Positions 26,306 to 32,413 of a stretch of DNA of 32,413 nucleotides are shown here, piece by piece. Location: positions 1-32,413 of the forward strand of contig CASEWT010000007.1 of the NCBI GenBank assembly GCA_949291655.1, read 5' to 3'. The notes beneath the pieces are model-generated. The model was given only the letters and a program-made list of their open reading frames with translations, was not told the origin of the DNA and made no database searches. The translations under genes and the position numbers were made by a program. How positions within the stretch are numbered: the first letter of the stretch is position 1; the number at the start of each line of letters is the position of its first letter. The stretch is from an uncultured Bacillota bacterium (lineage in GTDB: Bacteria > Bacillota_I > Bacilli_A > RFN20 > CAG-826).

Positions 26306-27093
26306 TCTTCGATCGCTGCCGTAGCCTCTTGGCTCGGAAACGGATAGCTTACGCCGCCCACATGGACGGCGTTTTCAAACGTATCGAGGCCGAATTCTTC
26401 GCAAAAAGCTATTGGATTGTCCTCTTTTTGGGCGGCATAGTCGTAGGTTTCGACCTTTTTTCCGGTTCTTTCGGCTTCCTTTTTGATGGTTTCCAGATAA
26501 GCGGAATAGGCGTCTTCGTCTTCGCTATCGACGAGGACGGAAAGCACCTCGGGGTCGAGGGCCGAGGGCGCGAAGAAGCGGCTAACGGAAGTGGAGGCGA
26601 AGTTGTTCTCGAGGAGGCGGAAATAATAGTCTTCGCTCGTCTCGCTTCCCGTTCCGGAAAGGATGCTCGTCGCTCCTTCCGGCGTCACGTAGTAAAGCCA
26701 CGGGGTGTAACGCCCGATGTCTTCATTGTCGGTGCTTTCGGAGAGATAGGAACGGACGATCTGGTAGTCGCTCGAGGGGTCGTTCACTTCCAAGGAGCTT
26801 TCGATGTAGACGAGGCTCACGAAAAGACCGGTCCGGGCAACGGCCCGGGAAAGGGGCTCCTCGATTTCCTCGCAGTGTCGGCACGTGGCACTCGCGAAGT
26901 AGACGAGCTCGCTTTCTCCGGCCCGAAGCTCGTCGACGAGGTCTTCGCCGTCTCGGCGGACCATCGCCTCGAAGTAGGTGGAGGCCCCGGAAGGCATGTC
27001 TCCCCGAAGATCGGCTCGGTAGGGAGCTGAGTTTCCGGAGCAGGATGCGGCAGCGAGGGCAATCGTAAGGAGGGGAAGCGGAAATTTTCTCAT
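26293..27093 (-). CDS. thioredoxin-fold lipoprotein
   Basis: A 266-residue secreted protein. A lipoprotein-type signal peptide (basic MRK, hydrophobic stretch, then AAAS-Cys18) predicts a membrane-tethered exterior protein. The segment LVYFASATCRHCEE has a CRHC pair (Cys71, Cys74) in the thioredoxin position after a beta strand, and the late GGVSYPFP may hold the cis-proline. It is probably an extracytoplasmic thiol-disulfide protein, although the intervening 150 residues are not recognised. The in-frame start 7 codons upstream was rejected because it would break the signal peptide and lies in the promoter. Confidence 0.75.
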   Translation of the reverse strand: MRKFPLPLLTIALAAASCSGNSAPYRADLRGDMPSGASTYFEAMVRRDGEDLVDELRAGESELVYFASATCRHCEEIEEPLSRAVARTGLFVSLVYIESSLEVNDPSSDYQIVRSYLSESTDNEDIGRYTPWLYYVTPEGATSILSGTGSETSEDYYFRLLENNFASTSVSRFFAPSALDPEVLSVLVDSEDEDAYSAYLETIKKEAERTGKKVETYDYAAQKEDNPIAFCEEFGLDTFENAVHVGGVSYPFPSQEATAAIEDYFA

Positions 27094-27107
27094 CGCATAA
27101 ATATATA
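27094..27107 (-). promoter_or_regulatory. -10 element of the lipoprotein gene (leaderless layout)
   Basis: On the minus strand TATATT (plus 27100-27105) ends 6 bases before the ATG at 27093, with no Shine-Dalgarno. The -35 is not convincing. The A/T-rich run TATATATTTAT stands out in this GC-rich sequence. Confidence 0.45.
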
Positions 27108-27140
27108 CTTCCAAAGGAGCGACTTGGGCCCTCGATAGTT

Positions 27141-27157
27141 TATAATCGCCGTTGAGG
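27141..27157 (+). promoter_or_regulatory. -10 element and ribosome site of the pyrophosphatase gene
   Basis: A perfect TATAAT (27141-27146) predicts a start near 27153. GAGG (27154-27157) is 7 bases before the ATG. No -35 match was found at 16-18 bases. Confidence 0.5.
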
Positions 27158-27164
27158 TAGAACG

Positions 27165-27701
27165 ATGAACCTTTGGCACGCCGTGAGAAAAGAACGCATT
27201 GCCCCGACCAAATTCCTTTGCTGCGTCGAGATAAGCGCCGATTCCTCGCTCAAATATGAGCTTGACAAGGAGACGGGAGCCCTCCGGCTCGACCGCATCC
27301 TTTCGACGGCTACCCATTACCCGCACAACTACGGCTTCATCCCCCGGACCCTCGGGGACGACGGCGACCCCCTCGACGTCCTCCTCATCGCCTCGCGGCC
27401 GATCCAGCCCTTGGCCCTAGCCCGGGCCCTCCCCCTCGGGGTCGTCATGATGGAAGATAGCGGCCGGGGCGACGAGAAGATTCTTGCCATTTGCCCCGAC
27501 GACCCGGTCTACGGCGGTTACCGCTCCCTTGAGGAGCTACCGCCCCACCTCGGACCGGAAATCGCCCATTTCTTCGCCGTCTACAAGGGCCTCGAGCCTG
27601 GCAAGAGCACCGAAGTCGGCGATATCTTGGGCCGGGAGAAGGCCGTTTCCGTCATCAAGGAAGCCATGGAGAGGTATGAGCGCGCTTTTCCCGAGCCTTA
27701 A
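27165..27701 (+). CDS. ppa: inorganic pyrophosphatase (family I)
   Basis: A 178-residue soluble enzyme that hydrolyses pyrophosphate to two phosphates and drives biosynthetic reactions forward. The family signature D-G-D-P-L-D-V is at residues 66-72, with upstream HYPHNYGFIP (51-60) and downstream EDSGRGDEKI (97-106), which supply metal-binding aspartates and a lysine. The length fits family I. It overlaps the next gene, a VanZ protein, by 26 bases, so the two are one transcription unit. Confidence 0.96.
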   Translation: MNLWHAVRKERIAPTKFLCCVEISADSSLKYELDKETGALRLDRILSTATHYPHNYGFIPRTLGDDGDPLDVLLIASRPIQPLALARALPLGVVMMEDSGRGDEKILAICPDDPVYGGYRSLEELPPHLGPEIAHFFAVYKGLEPGKSTEVGDILGREKAVSVIKEAMERYERAFPEP

Positions 27702-29448
27702 GCATCGGCATTGGACGGTTTATTTCTTCATGGCCCTCTATGGGCTTGCTGCCGCCTTTACCGTCGTAGAAAGCGCCCTCCCGGGCGATGTTAGTTCGAC
27801 CCAGTCTTCTTTCATCGGGAACGTTTTAGCATGGTTTGCCAACCTCTTCCCAGCCGCCGAGCCGACGCCCGTTCACCCGACGGGGATCCGCCTCCTTTCG
27901 AGCTCTAGTTACCTTGACGCCCTCGAGGACGATCCCTCTTCCAACCAGGTGTGCCTCGGGACGACTTCGATGCTGACCTTCGAACTCGACTATCCCGAGA
28001 GTTCGGAAGGGACCTACGAGTACGCCTCCTTCCGTGCCGAGGCGGTGAAGGGCGGGGAAAACTTCTCCTTGGTCGTCGATCCCTCTTCCTTCGTCGTGAG
28101 GATCGTCTCCGATGGGGAAGCGGCCGAGGATTGCGAAATAGCCGTCTACGGGGACGAAGGCGTCTCCATGACCTATTCCTTCGACATCGTCCCCCGTCCG
28201 GCGCCTATCTCCTTCGAGCTTGAGTCCTTTCCTTCTTCCATCCAAGCCGGGACGGCCGCCTCTTTCGACCTCGTCATCGAAGACCCGATCGGCGAGCGGA
28301 GCGACTATGAGCTTCGCCGCTACTTCGACGTTTCCGCCCTCGAAATCGAAAGCGAGGAAGGCATTCACGTCGACCCCCGGGGAAGCCTTTTCGTGGAGAG
28401 CGGCGTCACCCCCGGGTCCCATTCCTTTGTCATCGGCGGAAAAAGCTATTCCTTCGACGTCATAAGCCCCATCGGGGTCCATTACGACGTCGATGGCATC
28501 GCCCTTAGCGAGGTCGTGGGCGAACTGGCCCTCAACGACTACGACTATGGGCAGTCCGGCGTTTCCTTTGCCGCTTCTTACGTAGGGACCTCGGTTCCCG
28601 AAGAGGGCCTATTCCTCCTCTCCCTCGACGAGATGAAGGCCCGGGCCGTCGATCCTTCCGGCTCCTCTTTCAACGTCAAGGGCTACCGGAAGGAGGCAAG
28701 CGAAGAAGACCCGCTCCTCATCCGGGTGGAAAGCGCCGTCTTGAAAGGGGGGACAAACGAGCCCTTGGCAAGCGTGACCCTCTCCCTTACCTCGAAGGAA
28801 GTCCTCCCGGTTTCGATCGAAAGCCTCCGGGTCGGGAACGCTCCCCTTACGGACGGCGGCCAATTCAAGGCGAATGCCGGCTCCTCGGCTTCCGTCGCCG
28901 TCTCTTTCCTTGGGGCCAACAGAAGCGAAAACGTCTATGACCGTTCGATTGCCCTCGTCTCTTCGAATCCGGACGTCGCCTCCGTGAGCGGCTCCCCTTC
29001 CCTTTCCCCGCGGATTTCCTTCCATAAGGAAGGAAGCGCCTTATTTACGGTGACTTCGAGAGCCAATCCGAGCCTCGAGGTCTCTTTCTCGGTAAGCGTC
29101 GAGGGTGCGGTTAACGTCGATCCGGAGGACGAGGACTTCGCCATCGCCGTCCGGAAGAACATCGGGCACCTCTCCCTTTTTGCCTTCCTCGGGGGCATCG
29201 GGGCCCTATTCTTCGCCCTCTATTTCGGAGATCCCCGGAAGGCATACCTAACCGTGGCCTTCTCCGGCGGGATTGCCGCCATCTTGGCCTTCCTGACCGA
29301 GGGCATCCAGATGCTTGCCCCGATGCGGGGCCCAAGCCTCGTTGACGTCGGGATCAACCTTGCTGGGGCCTTCATCGGCCTATTGGCCTTCCTTCTCGTC
29401 TACGGGATCGTCCTCCTCATCAAGTCCCGGCGGGATAGAAAGGGCTAA
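27676..29448 (+). CDS. VanZ-like membrane protein with a large inserted extracytoplasmic region
   Basis: A 590-residue protein. One membrane helix at about 11-32 is followed by the VanZ-like ESALPGDVSSTQS block. The C-terminus holds the rest of a VanZ domain: VRKNIGHLSLFAFLGG (about 491-506), a third helix with LTEGIQMLAPMRGPSLVDVGINLAGAFIG (about 541-569) and a final helix and basic tail. Ordinary VanZ proteins are 150-200 residues because these parts are almost contiguous. Here about 430 beta-rich residues (60-490) are inserted; near 455-485 they show an Ig-like (BIG2-type) end, with SSNPDVASVSG and a late FSVSVEG strand. VanZ family members are linked to glycopeptide resistance and envelope functions, but the insertion has no assigned role. 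The ATG at 27676 overlaps ppa; the ribosome site GGAGAGG is very close to it. Confidence 0.82.
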   Translation: MSALFPSLKHRHWTVYFFMALYGLAAAFTVVESALPGDVSSTQSSFIGNVLAWFANLFPAAEPTPVHPTGIRLLSSSSYLDALEDDPSSNQVCLGTTSMLTFELDYPESSEGTYEYASFRAEAVKGGENFSLVVDPSSFVVRIVSDGEAAEDCEIAVYGDEGVSMTYSFDIVPRPAPISFELESFPSSIQAGTAASFDLVIEDPIGERSDYELRRYFDVSALEIESEEGIHVDPRGSLFVESGVTPGSHSFVIGGKSYSFDVISPIGVHYDVDGIALSEVVGELALNDYDYGQSGVSFAASYVGTSVPEEGLFLLSLDEMKARAVDPSGSSFNVKGYRKEASEEDPLLIRVESAVLKGGTNEPLASVTLSLTSKEVLPVSIESLRVGNAPLTDGGQFKANAGSSASVAVSFLGANRSENVYDRSIALVSSNPDVASVSGSPSLSPRISFHKEGSALFTVTSRANPSLEVSFSVSVEGAVNVDPEDEDFAIAVRKNIGHLSLFAFLGGIGALFFALYFGDPRKAYLTVAFSGGIAAILAFLTEGIQMLAPMRGPSLVDVGINLAGAFIGLLAFLLVYGIVLLIKSRRDRKG

Positions 29449-30275
29449 GCCATCGTCTTGAAGAAGGGCCGCCGGGCATAGGCGGCCTTTTTGTCTTGGT
29501 AGATTTCCTGAAACACCGGATTAGCGGTCATTTTGTAGCGGTAGAGGGCCCAATAGCCCCAAAGGATGTCCTCGAAGGCGAGGAAGAGGGCAAGGCGGTC
29601 GGGATCCCCATCGACCCCGAAGAGGTCGTAGAGGGCCTCGCTTAGGAGCTCCTCGTCCTCGATCTTGTTTTCGCTGAGGAGGGAGGCGAGGTCGAAATAG
29701 GGGTCGTTGTAGCCGGCGAACTCGAAATCGATGAGAAGGGCTTTCCCCCCGAAATAGAGAATGTTGCTTCCGACGAGGTCGTTATGGGAAGGGACGAGCC
29801 GGGAAGAAGATACCGCTTCCTCGAAAGAGGCGACGATCTCGCTTTCCCCGGCGAAAAGGAGGCGGGCACCGGCCTCGTCTTGGTAGTAGGCGAGGCGCCT
29901 AAGGGGATCGAAAGGCGGGAGGGATATCTCGCCTTCGTGGAAGGCCTTGATGGCCTTGACGGCTTTCTGGATGTCTTCCCTCCGGGCGCCCGAGGTGGGG
30001 AAGCTGCTGTCCCCGGGTATGTAGATGCTCACCATGTCGCCGCTCTTCTCGTCGAAAAGGAGAGCCGGGACGGCGATGCCCTTCTTGGCTCCTTCGTCGA
30101 TGGCCCGCTTCTCGTAAAGGGGCTGGTAGAAATAGGGATCGGAAGTGCGCTTTTCCCGATAGACCAAGGCTTTTCCGAGGAGGTAGGTATCGTTGCTCGT
30201 CCCTTCCCCGAGGGGCAAGAGCTCCTCGCAGTCGATGCCTTGGGCGGAAAGGAACTCCTTGAAGGCGGCGTTCAT
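29445..30275 (-). CDS. choline/ethanolamine kinase-like phosphotransferase
   Basis: A 276-residue cytosolic protein of the aminoglycoside-phosphotransferase/LicA fold. The nucleotide loop is PLGEGTSNDTYLL (21-33), the catalytic loop is SHNDLVGSN (163-171, with Asp166 and Asn171), and the metal-binding LLIDFEFAGYNDPYFDLASLL carries Asp183. It most likely phosphorylates choline or a similar amino alcohol, possibly to decorate surface polymers, but the licB/licC/licD partners are not here. The ATG overlaps the stop of the RqcH gene (ATGA), and its own stop overlaps the VanZ stop on the other strand. Confidence 0.85.
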   Translation of the reverse strand: MNAAFKEFLSAQGIDCEELLPLGEGTSNDTYLLGKALVYREKRTSDPYFYQPLYEKRAIDEGAKKGIAVPALLFDEKSGDMVSIYIPGDSSFPTSGARREDIQKAVKAIKAFHEGEISLPPFDPLRRLAYYQDEAGARLLFAGESEIVASFEEAVSSSRLVPSHNDLVGSNILYFGGKALLIDFEFAGYNDPYFDLASLLSENKIEDEELLSEALYDLFGVDGDPDRLALFLAFEDILWGYWALYRYKMTANPVFQEIYQDKKAAYARRPFFKTMA

Positions 30276-31678
30276 GGCTTTTCGGCCCTCCTCGCCCCCT
30301 TGAGGGCGGCCCGGGCCTCTTCGGAGACGGCCCGGACGCGGATCGTCTCGAATTTCTTCACGACGGCTTGCCCCGAGACGCTTCCCTTCCGGACGTCCCC
30401 GCGGAGGGCGTGCATGACGTCGCCGTCTTCCTTGCCGGAAAGGAGGCAGGCTATGTCGGCGGCCAATTCGATTTCCCTTTCCGTCGGTTCCTCGCTTTTG
30501 AGGACGAGGTGGGAGCCGCTATCGCCTAAGACGTGGAACCAGTGGAGCTTCCGCCCGCGGGCAAAAAGGAAGGTCAGGCAGTCGTTTTCCCGGGCCGAGC
30601 GGCCGAAAAGGAGCCGGGTCTTGCCGAGGTGGCATTCGTAGGGAAGGGAGGAGCGGGAGAGTCCCCTCCATCCGGCCTGAGGACGCCCTTTTTCCGGAAT
30701 CGCGAGCTCCTTCGCCATCTGCTCGAGGCCTTCTTCGTCGCTGGCCTCGTACTGGGCGATGGCGCTTTCGACGTCGGCGAGCTCCTCCCGGCAGGCGGCT
30801 AGGTGCTTCTCTCCGAGGGCGAGGGTATCCTTCGCTTTCTTGGCTTGGCGGTAGTAGGCCTCGGCATTCTGGGCGAGCGTCTTTCGGGGATCGAGGGCAA
30901 TTTCCGTCCCCTCGAGGACGACTTCCCGGGCACGGGGGTCGATCTCACCGAAATAGGTATAGATGAGTTCCCCTTTCTTCCCGGCGTCTAGCCGCGAGGC
31001 AGCTCCCTCGAGGTCGCGGGAAAGGGCCTCTGCCTTCTTCTCGAGCGTCTTCTTGCGGGAGCGGAGGTACTTCTCGAGTTCACCGAAGCGTTCTTTCTTC
31101 CGGAGGGCCCTGAGGTCTTTCTCAAGCTCCTCGTAGCGTTTCTTCGTGAGGTCCCAATCGAGGGGAATGTCCTCCTTTTGGAAGGGGTTTTGCGGGGGAA
31201 GTTCGTAGGTAAGCCCCTTGAAGATGGGCCGCTTGTCCTCGATGGAAGCCGTCCGGTAGGCGGTGATGACCTTCCTTTCTCCGTCGAGGAGGACGAGGTT
31301 GGCGTGGCGGGGGAACATCTCGAAGACGAGATAGCGGCGCTTGGGGAAAAGCGCCTCCTCGGAAGCGAGGAGGGAAAGCTCGACGATTCGGTCTTCTCCG
31401 AGGATCGATAGTCCGCGTACCTCGGCCCGGTAGAGCTGTTTCTTCAGGATATCGAGGAAGGTCGTCTCGAGGCTTTTTCCCTCGAGGAGGGTTTCGGAGA
31501 GGTAAAAGCGGGGTTCGCTTCCCTCGACGACGAAGGTGAGGCGGGGGAATTGGCTTCCCGACACCCGGAAGGAAATAACGCCCGGGGCAAAGGAAGTCGC
31601 CCGGGAAAGGTAGCGGCCCTTGAGGAGAGGGTCGAGGCGGGCGACGTATTGGCTTAGCTCGGAGTATTTCACCCCCAT
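30272..31678 (-). CDS. rqcH: RqcH/NFACT ribosome-quality-control protein, apparently lacking the HhH domain
   Basis: A 468-residue protein against about 570 in Bacillus subtilis. In bacterial quality control RqcH binds stalled 50S-nascent chain-tRNA complexes and adds alanine tails. The NFACT-N domain shows EDRIVEL with Asp96-Arg97, matching the Asp97-Arg98 pair needed for alanine tailing, and EMFPRHANLVLLD. After LPPQN near residue 164 it passes directly into a coiled coil, where B. subtilis has about 100 residues of helix-hairpin-helix domain. The NFACT-R domain follows (RSARENDCLTFLF, HVLGDSGSHLVLKSEEP). The start is uncertain: ATG 31678 or GTG 31672, neither with a Shine-Dalgarno. A longer frame to 31816 lacks family similarity. 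First gene of a two-gene operon with the choline-kinase-like gene. Confidence 0.88.
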   Translation of the reverse strand: MGVKYSELSQYVARLDPLLKGRYLSRATSFAPGVISFRVSGSQFPRLTFVVEGSEPRFYLSETLLEGKSLETTFLDILKKQLYRAEVRGLSILGEDRIVELSLLASEEALFPKRRYLVFEMFPRHANLVLLDGERKVITAYRTASIEDKRPIFKGLTYELPPQNPFQKEDIPLDWDLTKKRYEELEKDLRALRKKERFGELEKYLRSRKKTLEKKAEALSRDLEGAASRLDAGKKGELIYTYFGEIDPRAREVVLEGTEIALDPRKTLAQNAEAYYRQAKKAKDTLALGEKHLAACREELADVESAIAQYEASDEEGLEQMAKELAIPEKGRPQAGWRGLSRSSLPYECHLGKTRLLFGRSARENDCLTFLFARGRKLHWFHVLGDSGSHLVLKSEEPTEREIELAADIACLLSGKEDGDVMHALRGDVRKGSVSGQAVVKKFETIRVRAVSEEARAALKGARRAEKP

Positions 31679-31998
31679 AGGATAACGCAACGAAGGCTTC
31701 CCGTCCCCTTCGGCGGTTGCCGTCTGCTCTCGGGACTTACGAGGATCAAGCGATGGAAGCCCGTAGGTCGCCTTTTCGGCATTTCGGGGATGGCCCTTGG
31801 CAAATTGAAGAAACAAGGGGGTTTTGCGAGGCTTTTAGATGCGCTCTATTTCCAAATTGCCGATTTTTCTTGGCCCTATCGGGCCTCTAGCCGGCGGCGG
31901 GCCGGGATACCGCGGAGGCAAAAAAGCCGAAAAGCCCGCAAAACATGCGGATTTCGTTTGCCTTGCAAAGACGAATTTGCGATACTCTAAAGTTATAT
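31679..31998. other. divergent intergenic region between rqcH and gmk
   Basis: About 320 bases without a credible gene. It holds the gmk promoter at its right end. A short GGCCC-TATC-GGGCC hairpin lies at 31872-31885, without a U-run. The left 140 bases are open in frame with rqcH but read like noncoding sequence. I could not define a good promoter for rqcH and see no tRNA, T-box or riboswitch fold. Confidence 0.5.
31958..31998 (+). promoter_or_regulatory. promoter of gmk (very short leader)
   Basis: TTGCCT (31958-31963), a 17-base spacer and GATACT (31981-31986) are 12 bases before the gmk ATG, leaving a leader of about 5-6 A/T-rich bases with no Shine-Dalgarno. Confidence 0.6.
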
Positions 31999-32413
31999 AT
32001 GGCAAAGCGCGGGCTTCTTATCGTGATTTCAGGACCATCCGGGGTCGGCAAAGGGACGGTGCGCGAGCTTCTCATGGGCGACCGGGAACTCGACCTCGTC
32101 TATTCCGTTTCCTATACGACCCGCGACATGCGACCGGGGGAAAAGGACGGCGTCGACTACCATTTCGTCGACGATTCGACCTTCCGGAAAATGATCGCCG
32201 AAGGCGGCTTCCTCGAACACACCAATTTCGTTTCCCACAATTACGGGACTCCGAAGAAAGAAGTGTTCGCCGCCCTTGAGGAAGGGCATAACGTCATCCT
32301 CGAGATCGAGGTCAACGGGGCCCATCAGATCATGAAGAAGTGCAAGGGCGAGAACCTCCTTACCATCTTCATCCTCCCTCCCGATCGCGAAACCTTGCTT
32401 GAGCGCCTCGTCG
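31999..32413 (+). CDS. gmk: guanylate kinase (5' part, cut by window end)
   Basis: The first 138 residues of a kinase that phosphorylates GMP to GDP with ATP; the full protein is usually about 200. The P-loop is GPSGVGKGT (residues 12-20), the GMP-binding region is SVSYTTRDMRPGEKDGVDYHFV (about 37-58), and LEIEVNGAHQI replaces the common LEIDVQGA. The reading frame is open to the last base. The gene diverges from rqcH. In B. subtilis these two also lie in the same neighbourhood but with yloB, yloC and remA between them. Confidence 0.95.
   Translation, partial: MAKRGLLIVISGPSGVGKGTVRELLMGDRELDLVYSVSYTTRDMRPGEKDGVDYHFVDDSTFRKMIAEGGFLEHTNFVSHNYGTPKKEVFAALEEGHNVILEIEVNGAHQIMKKCKGENLLTIFILPPDRETLLERLV

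Noticed and set aside
31872-31885. GGCCC-TATC-GGGCC hairpin as a terminator
   Set aside because: No run of T follows it on either strand, and it lies between divergent genes.
31790-31990. A 66-codon plus-strand frame in the rqcH-gmk gap
   Set aside because: It is basic and low-complexity, has no ribosome site, and overlaps the gmk promoter.

Overview
This is a GC-rich, tightly packed bacterial chromosome segment. The ATP synthase genes run in the standard order I-B-E-F-H-A-G-D-C. An alanine-tailing-type RqcH homologue lies next to gmk, and a nucleoside kinase carries an N-terminal TGS/ThrRS-like half. There are also VanZ, Pr6Pr, DUF3737 and CPBP proteins. Together these suggest an uncultured Bacillota lineage, probably Bacilli-like, rather than a Gram-negative (inference). 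TGA is used as a stop by several genes, so this is not a UGA=Trp mollicute. I see no phage, insertion sequence, tRNA, rRNA or CRISPR.

Layout. 2-454: 3' part of a DUF3737 beta-helix protein, then a bidirectional terminator. 505-2634 (minus): operon of a CPBP membrane protease, a TraX-like membrane protein and thioredoxin. 2727-12999 (plus): a gene for a roughly 2,794-residue protein with a CvpA-like membrane domain and a very long repeat-containing exterior, followed directly by a YigZ/IMPACT protein and a Xaa-Pro aminopeptidase, closed by a UUCG-loop terminator. 13076-15686 (plus): glycerol kinase and a DUF5677 protein. 15712-18175 (minus): Pr6Pr membrane protein and TGS-nucleoside kinase. 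18326-25045 (plus): complete F1Fo ATP synthase operon. 25076-26305: ATP-grasp ligase. 26293-27093 (minus): thioredoxin-like lipoprotein. 27165-29448 (plus): pyrophosphatase and a VanZ protein with a large inserted exterior domain. 29445-31678 (minus): RqcH and a choline-kinase-like protein. 31999 to the end: guanylate kinase, cut by the window.

How the genes work together. The Fo c subunit carries two carboxylates (Glu25 and Glu58, exactly 33 apart) plus the Ser-Thr-x-x-Tyr ligands. This matches the two-carboxylate sodium motif described for Fusobacterium nucleatum, so the enzyme is probably sodium-coupled. Its epsilon subunit lacks the C-terminal helical domain. Pyrophosphatase, glycerol kinase, nucleoside kinase and guanylate kinase form a housekeeping energy and nucleotide background. 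The least ordinary items are the giant CvpA-like repeat protein, the VanZ protein with an Ig-like insertion, an RqcH that seems to lack its helix-hairpin-helix domain, and a recurring promoter layout in which the -10 box lies 6-7 bases before the start codon with no Shine-Dalgarno. That layout implies leaderless first genes, while genes inside operons mostly carry AGGAGG-type sites or ATGA overlaps.
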